Of a stretch of DNA of 64,000 bases, positions 25,601-38,000 are shown one piece after another. Position 1 is the stretch's first letter; every line of letters starts with the position of its first letter. Made by a program: the position numbers and the translations under genes. Under the pieces are notes generated by a model. The model made no database searches, had not been told where the DNA came from, and saw only the letters and a program-made list of their open reading frames with translations. The stretch covers positions 44,706,869 to 44,770,868 of the forward strand of contig LS997562.1 in assembly GCA_000469685.2 (NCBI GenBank), written 5' to 3'. Source of the DNA: Haemonchus contortus (Eukaryota > Nematoda > Chromadorea > Rhabditida > Trichostrongylidae).

Positions 25601-28223
25601 ATTTTATGCCTTTCGATCGCGACGAGTTTAGGAAAATAGCACCCTGAATGGTATAAAGCCATCGCAGTTCAAACGTGTTGTTGCTGGAAATCATCCTGAG
25701 TTTTCTTCCAGTAGACAACAGGATGCAGAGGAGTACGTTAGGTATGAACATGTTTAATTGGTGGCTATTAGGATTTTCTTTAATTGAAATCTGCTACCTA
25801 TTTCCTCCATTTTTTTGTGAACTTGAGGCAATTTTTCTCCCCACTCGTTGACCTTACTATCGAAACTCGAACAAGCGTGGACTTATAATCAGAATAGTTA
25901 TTTTGATAGTCTTCTCATGCATTTGCAAGTTTGTCACCTTGTCAAAGGCCCTAAGCCTACCTTTTTTGGAAGAAAACTAGATGGAAAATGATTCTAAGAA
26001 CATTTGCCCAGTGCTGTCTTGCCCATCTATGTTTTTCAGGTTCTTGCTGGACAAAATTTCATCAAATACGCCTGTGGAGGTCAATGATCCAACGTTATCA
26101 TTAAAGTGAGTTCCAGCTTTCATTCTAATTTCAAATTAGTCCACATTTCGTGATAGTTATCCTTGTCTAACCTTGATTGGTCAGGTTCAAGATGGAAAGT
26201 AGATTCGAGGATATTGCATCTTCAATGGTAAGGTACACAGACAGGGAAGAAACGGTACTCGCTGTGCCGGTACCGAAGGTATTCGTTTCATAAAAAAAAT
26301 CCCGGGTTCCTAGCTACCATATTATTCTTAAAGGCGGCAATCAGGGCTGGTGATGGAGAAGGGCAGCGCTCCACGGTCGCACTTACTGATTGTCTTTATG
26401 CACTGTTCGAACCAGATACAATAGAGGTTCGAAATTTTACACTCCGCTTTGTTGTTTTTTTTTTATTTTCGCATTTTTTCGGACTTTTCTTTCGAATTTT
26501 GCGAGCGGTTAACAGAAACTTTTTATATTTTAGGACTTCGTTAGTCCTGTCACGAAAGAGAAGAAAGGAGCGCGTACAACCTTACGGTTCAAGACTTTTC
26601 CTGACTTCCTTTTTCTGCAGGCACAGGTGAGCCAATTATGTGGTCATTCCATACTCTTTTGATTCACTGTAGTATTTACAAAAAGTGTTCACCGGTGCTA
26701 GTATTCCTGGTTACTTCAAACAATTTTCTATCTTTCCAGAGGTTCACTATGTCTCCAGATTTCACTGTGAAGAAGCTTGATATAGATTTGCTGGTAAGAC
26801 ATAAATTATGTACTTTCTAGTACTTTGTTAACTCAACTGCTTACTAAGAGCTAGGCTCATCGTATTTATTTGAAGGAGCCCGAAGGAGTTTAATTCGTCT
26901 TAATTTTTACCTAATTGGAAAAAAACTTACTTCTTATTTCATTTGCACGTGCCTCTCAGGTCCCTGATGAAATAGATCTATCCGGTCTTCGCGGAATAGG
27001 GAAAAAGGAGGACGAGACTCTTCTTCCTGATGACGCAACAGCATCAGCACCTCCAGCTCTACCAGACTACGATAAATCCATTGCTGAACAGGTGTGTTCC
27101 TTCTTTTAGTTTTTATACGTTCCCTTTAATTTGATTAATTTAATGCAGCATTTCTTTTTAAGTTAGAAGCGATGGGTTTCACACGAAATGCTTCCATAAA
27201 AGCCGCCATAGAGACTGGTAGAAGTGGAGGTGTTGAAGCGGCCGCTGAATGGGTTATGTTACGCCTGGATGATCCATCACTCAATGATCCTCCAGCCGTC
27301 GCTCCTGCTGGTCGTTCAGCTTCTGCAGGACCGGCTCACCTGGAAGGGCTTGATGAGCTGGTAGCCTTTGGTAGGCATTTTTTATCTGCTCTTCATTTCT
27401 TTCGGTTTATCAATTGGTTTCTAAATGGTCATCATAGGTTTCACGCCTCACCAGGCTCGTTATGCTCTGAATCGGAATCCGGATGCGAATGCAGCTGCAG
27501 AGTGGCTGTTTGTTCATGCTGAAGAGGTAATTTCCGGCTTTGCTCCTTCGAGTCTTTCCAAAAGTTTATGTGATGCAGATTCCTCCGGAGTGTGGCGCTG
27601 CGGTTCCCGGGGAAAACACGACGCCTTTGGAGCCGGCTACATCTCGGGAGTACAGCGATGGAAGTGGAAAATATCGTCTCGTTGCGTTTATTAGTCACAT
27701 GGGTAATAGTCCGCACTCCGGCCACTATGTGGCTCACGTGAAAAAGGAGCACAGATGGGTAAGTAAGAAAACGCATCAGAATTACTGAAAAGCTGGGAAT
27801 ATAAGTGCCCAATCGCATCTCTTACTGTAATTTAGAATCAAACATTTGCGTTCTTTTTCCAAAGGCTATGGGACCACAGCCAATCGAAATGGATCTAATC
27901 CAGGCATGTGAGAAGCCTCTGTGGGGTACTATAGGAAGTGTGAACGCTGCATCTCATTATTGTCGGTCCCTTGAGAAAATATTTCTTCGTTACGTTTGCC
28001 CTTATGAGCGCCCCTTGTGAATTTTCTTAAAGCCATCGGAACTCTATCCTGATTTTTTACCACAGGAATTTTTCAGTGAACTTAAATTCGACCTAGTCAT
28101 TCTTATAATGAAGGCACGGTAGTCTAATCGTTTCAGATCCTTTTCAATGATGAGAAAGTGGCGATATCACAAAATCCACCTCGTCAGTTAGCCTATCTCT
28201 ATCTATTCCAAAGAGCAGAGTAA
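22674..28223 (+). CDS. usp-5: Ubiquitin-specific protease 5 (isopeptidase T)
   Basis: Twenty-three exons join in phase to 799 residues plus stop: 22674-22821, 23224-23333, 23503-23588, 23645-23737, 23839-23920, 23987-24040, 24548-24714, 24774-24833, 24895-25023, 25096-25201, 25253-25342, 25451-25519, 25632-25741, 26040-26105, 26185-26278, 26334-26426, 26534-26626, 26740-26793, 26960-27091, 27163-27370, 27438-27526, 27579-27758, 28137-28223. Domains in order: cryptic N-terminal Zn finger ([11 protein letters not shown], about 37-80); UBP Zn finger ([16 protein letters not shown] to GNNH, about 197-255), which grips the free ubiquitin C-terminus; catalytic Cys box [18 protein letters not shown] (C341, oxyanion N336) and [10 protein letters not shown]; two UBA domains (about 613-655 and 683-711); His box [15 protein letters not shown] (H760). 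It disassembles unanchored polyubiquitin in cytosol and nucleus. The start is chosen because TTTCCAG, a likely trans-splice site, lies 17 bp upstream. All catalytic residues are present, and length is slightly below human USP5. Confidence 0.95.
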
Positions 28224-29028
28224 AGGGTATTTTTTATCGTGATGTCAAATGGAAGAACACTCAACAAATTTTTCTTCTTTATAATGGTCTTTTATCTACC
28301 AAGTTCTTGTAAATGTCTACCTTACGGCTATTGTGAAAAGTGTAGGTAAATAAGGAATTGTTTTCGTTCTAATGTACGTTCAACGCCAATCTCTTCTACA
28401 AAATCATGTAAGCGATTACAGTGTTCGATTATGTTTCTGAAATTGCACTCTCTTTCACCATGTTTTTATAGCGCTCCTAACATTCGTGTTGTTGTTGAGT
28501 TCTGAGCGTTATAGATGTTCTATCCTTAATCTTTATCGTTGATAAGGAACAATTATTTCATGTAATAAATGGCAAGAGTTTACGAGAAGGCACGGCGAGG
28601 AAAGCAGTAGGAAATGGTGTGGCTGGTGATCGGATGTGAGGGAAGTGTGTACTACGGGTTCCTGAGAAAAGAGCGAGGCAATGACGGTATGTAAAGGAAA
28701 AGAATGCGACACGAAAGACTAGTTCAATGCAATACAATCCTAATTGGCATTGGCCGAGAATGGAAAAGATGTCCTCTACTCAAACAAATGCGATCAGATC
28801 GTTACCCGTTCACGGTATCTGTGTGCTATGAGTAATAAGTATAGTGAAAATGCACTTCGAACACATATATTTGGAAGCGAATCTATAAATGAATGATTGA
28901 CGGTAAAGTTACTGACATCGTACGGATATGTGTGAACATTAGCGAGCTCCCGAAATCTTCTAGAAGTGATGGACAGATGTCAGTGGGAATCGGCCAAGTC
29001 CGCCGTAGCGTACCTAGGATCGCCGCAT
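28224..29028. other. Convergent intergenic region, shared 3' flanks of usp-5 and the MARCH gene
   Basis: About 800 bp between two facing stop codons. AATAAA at 28564-28569 can end the usp-5 transcript with a 3' UTR of about 350 bp. I found no clear AATAAA for the minus-strand MARCH gene here, so it may use a variant signal. No coding exon seen. Confidence 0.6.
28564..28569 (+). terminator. Poly(A) signal of usp-5
   Basis: AATAAA 340 bp downstream of the usp-5 stop codon, the first clear one on the plus strand. Confidence 0.5.
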
Positions 29029-32000
29029 TTACCGTACTTCCATTACCGTAATCGGCAGTTGTCTACTAGCAGTCGGCATGCGATTGTCCATTTTGGTCGA
29101 TCCGTCAGATCGGCCAGGTTTTGTGCTAGCTAGGTTGTTTTCGATAGAGCGTGCTTGACGTTGAGCTAGCATTTCAGGATCATCCCTGAAACAAAGCTTG
29201 TACCACGTTTGTTTGGATTGCAATAAATACGCCCATCACTTATCAAAAATTGAAGGAGGCTTTAAAAGCAGTCGAGTCCAGTTCTATAATAAGTAAAGTC
29301 CCAGTCCGTAGTGCTCCTGAAGTTCGAAGAAATGAATCTCTCACAAACCTTATGTCATAGTGGCGAATGGTCCAGTTTATGTTAGTTGTCCAACATCGGA
29401 ACAGCACTCGACACACAGACGCTTCAGCCCTGTACTGCGTGAAGACGGCGATGAAAAACGCCGCGAAGAAGAGTACTGAACAGACTACAACCGTCACGTC
29501 GTCGTCGGATAGGGAGGATGAGACGACACGATATCCTCTGAAACAAGAAATTATCAAAATCATGTTAAGACAGACACCCTGACTACTTTGGCAGAGTGCG
29601 GAAGTGTTAGTTTAAGACAATTGTCAAAGGTGACATGAGGTAAGGTTAAGATAAGATCTGTTAGAACACGCAGGGTCCAGGATCTAATTCCTATCGGAGC
29701 CGTTGAAGACGTTCATACTCCAGGGAACGGTTGAGTGTGGCCAGAACATTTCGATGATGAATAAATACTCAATTGTAGTCAAGGTCATTGAGTGCATTTT
29801 AATTTTTCCATGAGCCAATCACCCGTACTGTATGGATCACTCAATAACACCTAACTATGTGGTAAGGCATTGTAAGATGGAAACAATAATACGAAACCGC
29901 AAAATCATTGCATGGGAATCATATTCGGAATCGAACCCATTTGCAGTTCGCATTGAAATTCGAGGGGACCAACAAATACCAAAGGTTTTTGATAAGGAAC
30001 CAGCTATAAACGGTTCAGGGCGAGGTGGCCAGTTGGAGAGTTACTTCTCTTATAGGAACACGGGTCGGTGAATATGGCGAAGGTAAGATGGACTCTGATC
30101 ACTAAATCTATCACTAAATCTACAAGTTGTGCCTCACTACTAGCACGTCGCAGTTTCAAAAGCCCTCTGGGATGAGTATATTTGTGCGAAGGATTTTATA
30201 AGCTCACAGCATAGCCTTTTGGAAAAAAAAGTCACATAAAGGTCAAAGTAATGCGTGGATTTCTACCTTTGAAGTCCCTCTGAAAGTCTTTTAGAACTAA
30301 TCCTTCGATCCCTTTGGAGTCCAGCTTGCTTGGTAGTAGATCCTTCCGGCACAATAAAAGAACTGACTGGTATATCGACTAGTCTCGGATCTCAAATGCA
30401 ATCTACCACTGTATTCAGTTGAGTCCTTTTCTGAATTCCGGCCGATTCAGTGTCATTTGACCGACCCTCTGGTGTGATTTGATCTAGAGCTGGAATCAAT
30501 TATGTGAGGCATTCAGTTGACACGACGACGTCATGGCGGTTATCTGCCTCACCCCTCTCCCTTTTCTCATCTCCCAATTGTGACTGTTGACTCACCTACT
30601 CCGTTATTGGGAACTTGTGTTCATCTCGACGGACTGTGTGTGTGCTTTTTTATTGTTTTCACCCGTTCTCGAAGAAAAGCAAACATTTTAACTGGTTCAC
30701 TGGCAATCAATGTGCATTTGTTATTCCCCACAACTGTTCGAACAACATGCCGTTGTGGTGTTATCGCGGATTTCCCACGGTTTTCTTCGAACCACGCCAC
30801 AACAACATTCAGTTGCACTTTCTCTAGCTATAATACAGAATGAACTGTAGCATGAATGAAGATCGATTTCCTGACTAGTTGTAATGTAAATGAGCAAAGT
30901 GAAGTGAATTGAGCGATGGAAATCACTCAATTCTTCCGGCATTCATGTCACGTCTTCGTATTTTGGAGCTGCGAACAGGCTTGTAGTAAAACTGGCAAAA
31001 AACCCCCATGCTTTCGAACGATTCTAATCCATCACCGCTCAAAAAAAAAGCGTGTGAAATCTTACTTCGTGCAAAACCCGCAGAAACTGTCCCCTTTCAA
31101 TGGCGTTTTCTCTGCATTACACTCATGACAGTCTAACTCATCAGTCTTCCTTTGTAATGGAACCCAGTAAATCTTTCTCCACCTTCTTCAACTGCTCCTT
31201 AACCGGATACCAACAGTTCGCCATTAATCAACTCCTTAAACGCTGCTCCTTGCATTTCCACCCCTACCAATGAATTCTCAATCACCTTTTCATGACTCTT
31301 GTGAGACGGCGCTGAGACGATATCACGAAGTTCAAGCAACATCATTACACCGTCATATTCAGCGAAAACTGCAAGGAAAGGTTCCAGCACCATTCGACTG
31401 ATCAACCTCTGCGTTGGGTGCCACAATTGTTCAGGAAGAAAGCAGTGGACCAGGAAGGTTTACCTCGAAATGGAGGTATATCTCATTTGTGGCAAAGCTT
31501 AGTAAGAGGAATGCGAAGTAGCACCGAGATACCAGGATTTAAAAAGAAAACTACATTATCCGGGAGCCCCAGTGCTTGTTTCACAAAGAAATGTGAAGAT
31601 AGTGACAAGAGCAGTGTAGCTAAGTTTGTCGAATTCTCCAAAGAAGCAGATCAGAGTCAAAAATATCAGGTCTCAGACCGATTTTTTGCGTTTACCCAAA
31701 GGATTGTCTATGGGAGGAATGCAATGGAAATACGCCTAGACGGTCCATTTAAGTGATAATATTACATTTCTACGAGAACAATGTTGCGACCTGAATGAAT
31801 TCCCTTCAGTGGCTTTTCTTTAATGTTATTATAGTAGACAAAAGAACAGGCGTGATGGAATAAATTGCTGTAGAACGAACGCCTAATGAGGGAGGATGGC
31901 AATGAGAGTCTCATGTCTATTAGGGCTGTTCATTATCTTCCTGACATGGCATGCGCAGCTCATTTGAGCAGCTTGAGCCAGCCTCATAATCGAGCCTTCA

Positions 32001-35000
32001 TTGGAGTCAAATTCGCTATGATGAGCTCCTAAACAGCGTTTATCCTTGCTTGAACAGAGTCAGATTACCATTACATTAGGCAAGTGCAGCTTATTGTTAG
32101 CTCGACCACATCACATACGAAAATAACCGATGGAGTTGACCTTGAATGCTCACGGATGCGCCGCGCATATCATTTCCATCAAAATCGCGGAAACAGTAAG
32201 AATTCAAAGTTGGCGACAAAATGGCATAACTGAAATATGGTCTGCTATACTACGAATACAGATTGAAAGATAAAACTGCCCAGCCCTAACAGAATCGATT
32301 ATTGGATTGAATGAAATGGAATGGGCCAAGAGCTGAGTTCCCATATTTGGAAGCGTGATCCTTTTATTGGAGACAAACTCCATTTATTACCTGACAGCTA
32401 CGCGCAATAGTTCGAAGTATAGTCAGGAAGTAGAATCTGGCACAACCACTTTAGTTTCTCTCTACTTTCTAACATACGGTAAGACCGATTCCAGGTAATG
32501 GAATCCTTGATTAATGAGATTTGGGAAATTCCCGAACAGAAAAGTAGGGTTTCTCTGTGTGGAATTTGGAAATCGATATGAGAAGGCAGGGTTAAGTCGA
32601 GACACAGATCATCAGCTTTGGATTACCCTACATGACCAGCTTCCAATCAAGGTTGTCCAATTGAGGACCGGTCCTATCAATACTTACAACATCTCGGACG
32701 TGCCTAAACTTTACTATCTATAAATCTTTTCAGTATAAGTCTTAGTTGATTTCTGAGAGAATATAATTTTATTTGACCGACCCTCGGGTGCGATTTGATC
32801 TGAACCGATGAAAATCGATCCAGTGAAACGCTCGGTAGCTGTCCGGCGGCACGGACCTCATCAACCCTCCACCTCCTGCAACCAGCTCTCAATCAGCTTC
32901 GTTCAGTTGCGAATCAGCCTACTAGTACACTTACTGATTCTCGTTTGTCATAAGTCCATTCAGCACAATGTTTTACTGATTTCTGAGTGTTAGACATCAT
33001 TTGACCGCTCATTCTGTTCGATTTCGCCTACGGCAGAAATCAATCCTGCCGGCCTGGAGTCCAACACTCTCATCCTTCCCCAGCGACTTCACCCACCCGT
33101 TCCAATCTTCTCGAAAGGTTGGGACGCTTATTTGATGTTTCTGTAATTCGTTGTATGCTATAGAGATTCCTCTATTATCAACCCACGTCCAACCAGGTTG
33201 ATGTTTACAATAGAGAAAAATGAACCACCGAAGCAATGATAAAAGTGATCTAGTTGTTATTGTTTGTGTTGGCCTATAAAAGGCCTATACACTCATAATA
33301 AACTACTTCTTCCATACTTCTTCCTACTCTCCTCCGACGTCCAGCGGCCCACAGGAATCACTACAACTGGTGCATCGGCCCAGACACGGATCCAGAGCCA
33401 ACGGAAGCAGTCGAGTCGAAGAAGCCTTCAAGCGACTATACTCCTATATAGGCATCAGTCCTCCGACTATCAAACGACTATCCTCCTATCTATACACGCT
33501 TCTACTTCAGTGACGTAAGTGACTTTTCACTATGTCGTCATCCTTGGCATCCCGGCAAGGGATTCTTCGTCGATCTATCAACCGACTGTCGTCTCTGTTG
33601 CACGACCACACGGATCTTCTCACACAAAGACTGGGCTCAGGACAAGAACCAGGGGCAGAAGATCGGAAAGTGCTTCTGAGAGCAGTCAAGCGAGCAGAGA
33701 CAGCAATCCACCTAGAGAGAGAAAGACTCGAAAGTGCATTAGATAAATATACCAGTACAGCCGACAATTTGGACGCAAACGTGCAAATGCCGTCGGATAC
33801 TCTGGAGAAAGTTGAAACAAACGTCGAAGCAGCACATGAGCTCCTGGACGAAGCTCTGACGGCACTTACGACGTTGACAGTCCTTCAGCAGGAATTGGAG
33901 TCTTTGGATGTGACCCATTCCTCGGAAACGCCTGATAGCTCATGTATCTCAAGCATGAAACTAGCACCGATACCAGTTCCCAAATTCAGTGGCGAAATTT
34001 GGGAGTGGGAAACGTTCTGGAAGAGCTTCGAGCACAGTGTCGACTCAAAGAACATTGATGATATCTACAAACTGAACTACCTTTTGGACTCACTACAAGG
34101 AAGGGTTAGAGAATCTGTGAAGCACTTCGAAGTATCAGGAGCGGCATATCCTTTGGTGGTCGCATACCTCAAAAACAAATATGACGACAAGGAAGCCCTG
34201 ATAGAAAGGCTCCTTCACAATCTTCAATATGCGCGCGCCCATACAGACCGTCTAGAGGACCAAGAATCGCTGTGCGAAGAACTGGAGTCTATCGTATCAC
34301 AGCTTAAAATCAAAGGCGAACATGTTGACAATGTGTTTCTGCAAAGGCAATTGATCAGTAAATTTTCACCGGAAGTACAAAAGCATGTCATCCGGCAGAA
34401 GACGAAGAACGAAGCTGAGGGATCGTGGAACACACTGACATTACTGTTGAAAGCTAAAGAGTATATCAAAGGAGAGATCAGAGTCACACGCCAGATGAAG
34501 CAGTGGACCATCTGCGATACATCGCAAGAGACATCCAGCACCCCGTATGGGGCCCAGCACCGCAAACTCCGACAAAATCTCTGCTTCTACTGTGGAAAGA
34601 GTGGGCATCAGCCAGTGAACTGCAACGAAGCTACTTCGTTGAAACAACGACTCCAAATCATTAAAACTCAGAAGCTGTGCCGCAACTGTGGTAGAAAGGA
34701 CCACATAGCTGCAAACTGTACCAGTGGTGCCTGTCGGTTATGCAGGGAGAGTGGTCACCATACATCCATTTGCGAAAAATTGAATCTCCTACCGAGTGAC
34801 GAAACACCGATTCTTAAAACAGCTGCATCGATAATGGCAACCACGAATCCCCAGACCATCAAGTCGTCAACCACCATCAACCTTACGTCTACTTCTGCTC
34901 TCGAGCATCCCAAACCACAGGATAGACCTCCTTTCGAAGATTTCCAAGACGTTCAAGTTTTGGTTGGTCAAGCACGAGTCTTGAATCCCTCTACTGGAGA

Positions 35001-38000
35001 ACTTGAAGCAATTTACGTCATGCTCGATACCGGAGCAAATCGCTCATTCATCAGGAACGATCTCGCTGATCGGCTTCAACTCAAGTCCGTTAACACAACG
35101 AGATTAGAAATCAACACGTTTGGCTCGCGTAAGCCAATGAAAAAGACCTCTACCAACACCTTTCTCAGAATGTGGGACATGGAAGGAACCCAGCATGCAT
35201 TCAGCGTCACCCGTATCGACACCATCACCAGACCACTAAAACGTAGCAGCCTCAGCACCGAAGACAAGAAATTTCTCACGGAAAACAACATTCATGTATC
35301 CATTGACCCATCCATCAAAAAACTCCAACCAGCGGTTCTTCTTGGATGTGCCGACCTCCTTTCACTTCTTGATGTTGGATTGAAGACAGGATATACATTA
35401 CCGTCTGGACTTAAACTGATTCCATCCAGATTGGGATATCTCATAACAGGACGAAACAGCGCACAAGTAATTAACCATGAGAAACCCCCTGTCCAGACTG
35501 TCCAAAAGACAAACACACAGGAAGAATTACCGTCTCAGCAGGAAGCACAGCAATTATGGGAACAATTCTGTGGATTTGAGAGAAATGGCACCAACGAATT
35601 TGCGGGCCCTGCATCAGAAGAGCGACGACTAACGAATGGTTTTGACCCAGTATTTCAAGGAACGGTTGCTTCGCGCAGACGCTCTCATGTAGCACAGGAA
35701 CCATTACCTTCAAAGGTCGAGGTTCCCAAGAGAGAGCCAATGAAAAAGAATGGGAAGGTGCCAAATGTCAAGGAACCTGTCAAAATTCAGAAGAAGGCCC
35801 AAAAAGAGCGCATCAAGAAGAAGGCTGAGCCAAACAACGTCATGTCTCAGGGTCCTGCAGCTGAATTCAAGCATGGTAAAGAATTTCTGAAACGTAGGAC
35901 TCTCATGAAATACGAACCTGAAGACGACGAGGAGAATTCACAGGGACTTTCAAAGAAAGAACCTTCCGGGCAGGAAAAGAAAAAACCGCGCATGAAACAA
36001 AGGCCTTCAGAGTCCGGAGTGAAAAGAAAGGATTGCAACAGTAAGACTTCTGACTCAGAAGAACTTCAAGAGAATACCAAAGGAGCTAAGCGTATCCCTA
36101 CAGCTGAACCATCGGAAGAAGTTGAACAAAAAGTACAGCCAAGCTCAATCTGCGAGAATAGTGATTCATCGGCATCAGAGAGTGAAAGCAAAGTTCCTTC
36201 ATCCGTAGAGGCTCCATCGGAAGAGCCAGACTCCGAAACTGAAGCTTCTTCAGTTGACGAAGATACAGAGGAATCACCAGTCGTCGACAACAGCAGGAGG
36301 CGGGAGAACTCACAAGTGAGGCGCAGTCGTCGTTACAACCTCAAACCACGACGAACTCATCACGATCAGAGTGAAATTCAACCACAGAACTCGCCAGACG
36401 ACTCAATGAAACAGGAATACATCACCACTTGCAGACGGCTCATTTCACCACGAAACGAAATAATGAATCGGAGTATTTTCGGCGGTCTACGTCAGCAACA
36501 CAGCCCGCCGCGGAGTATAGAGATTCCTCTATTATCAACCCACGTCCAACCAGGTTGATGTTTACAATAGAGAAAAATGAACCACCGAAGCAATGATAAA
36601 AGTGATCTAGTTGTTATTGTTTGTGTTGGCCTATAAAAGGCCTATACACTCATAATAAACTACTTCTTCCATACTTCTTCCTACTCTCCTCCGACGTCCA
36701 GCGGCCCACAGGAATCACTACATATGCGTCGATTTGAGTTCCATAAGCTGATATACAGGACGTTCTGCCCACAAGTGTCTGTCTGTGAGCGTTTCTCAAA
36801 CGTTCACATGACAGCACACCTATAGGCAGAACGTCCTGGATTTTCCCAAGAAATGAGTTGATGTCGGTCTTTCCATTCGGTTCTGGAAGCCACTAACTCC
36901 GTGAGGAGGAAAGTTGTTTCATTTGAACACTTTTTGGCTAGATGAACACAATCTCTTCTATAATGAAATGGTTGGAAAATGTGAGCCTCTCTTCCAATTG
37001 CGGATCAACCCATATAGATCTAAAAGTAAGCCCGGGAGCGGATACTCAGCAAAAAGCCGCTCAACAGGAATCTCTGGACTCATTTTTCGATTTTTCAGAA
37101 CTTTGCGATCGTAGAAAAGTCTAGGAAAACCGAGGCGTAGGATCTGAGCAATGGCGTAAATGTTTATACTGCCCTAACGACTATCGGAAGCAGATCTATC
37201 TATCCAACTCGCACGATAAGAAATGGGGAGATCGAGATGTGAGTTTTGGATTTGTCGAATGTTTCCTTTACTTCTGTTAACTCATTGGGAGACTTTTACG
37301 AATGCGGAAAAGATATGACGTAGTGCGCTCGTAATGAAAAAATCACGTCCAGGGTCAAGCAGCCAAAGAAGAAAATTAAAAATAATATGGTGAAAAAGTC
37401 CGATCGTATTGAAAACGTATCAGTATCGCTCACCTCAGTGTGGAATGATATTGCTCGGAGAGTTGAAGGAAATGTATTGATAAAACGGCACAGACAACCA
37501 TAATAATAAAGACTATGATGAAAAGTATGTTCAGAAGGCGATCCCTAGTCGAAAGGTGAGGGAAATGTAGTGAAGATAGCTGAAGAAAGCAACTATGAAT
37601 TAATACCAGCAAACGTTTAATTGTACTTCTTTCAATTAATAGTAATTAGTAGGAAGGAATTTCAATTTGTTGAGGGATGGGCATATGCTGTTGAGTAGCC
37701 GGCAAGTATCTAAGCACGCCCCACAAGTCGGAAGTGTAAATAAAAAAAATAAAAAGAAAAATGTGTGAAGCAGATCTACTCGAGTTTTCCATTTTTCTCA
37801 TTTAAGGAAAAGCCCTTATTGCATTTATTTCATATTTAGGGAATTTTTTGTAAGAAGAACTCAGAATTCACCGTCTCTCTCTAGCCTGTAACCGATTGTT
37901 TATGTTTACTAACTATGAATTTGCGATACCTATAAATTTAACACTTATTATTCGAAGTTCCATTTCAATATTGACTATTTGTAGGTAAAAATGTAGTAGG

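Larger units (their letters stand above)
33159..36722 (+). mobile_element. BEL/Pao LTR retrotransposon, non-autonomous derivative
   Basis: A 3564-bp element with 207-bp LTRs (33159-33365 and 36516-36722) that look identical base for base, flanked by TATGC duplications. The LTR ends are TATAG and CTACA. A primer-binding site for tRNA-Gly lies 2 bp after the 5' LTR. The single ORF encodes Gag and protease of BEL/Pao type but no reverse transcriptase, RNase H or integrase. It lies in intron 4 of the MARCH gene, opposite to its transcription. Identical LTRs and an open ORF indicate very recent insertion, with enzymes presumably supplied by a complete relative elsewhere. Confidence 0.93.

Noticed and set aside
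27441..27818. 125-codon minus-strand frame
   Set aside because: Antisense shadow of the usp-5 UBA2 and His-box exons.
27865..28020. Extra usp-5 exon reading [20 protein letters not shown]
   Set aside because: The exon at 28137-28223 ([20 protein letters not shown]) gives the true conserved USP5 C-terminus in phase, so this is intron.
31199..31440. Minus-strand frame inside MARCH intron 4, followed in another frame by KEQLKKVEKDLLGSITKED and a stop
   Set aside because: The two protein-like parts are out of frame with no splice sites between them. It could be a pseudogene fragment, but no family was recognised.
34224..34565. Antisense open frames within the Gag-protease ORF (also 34441-34704, 35471-35764, 36066-36290)
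   Set aside because: Shadows of a long, clearly functional plus-strand ORF, with no independent support.
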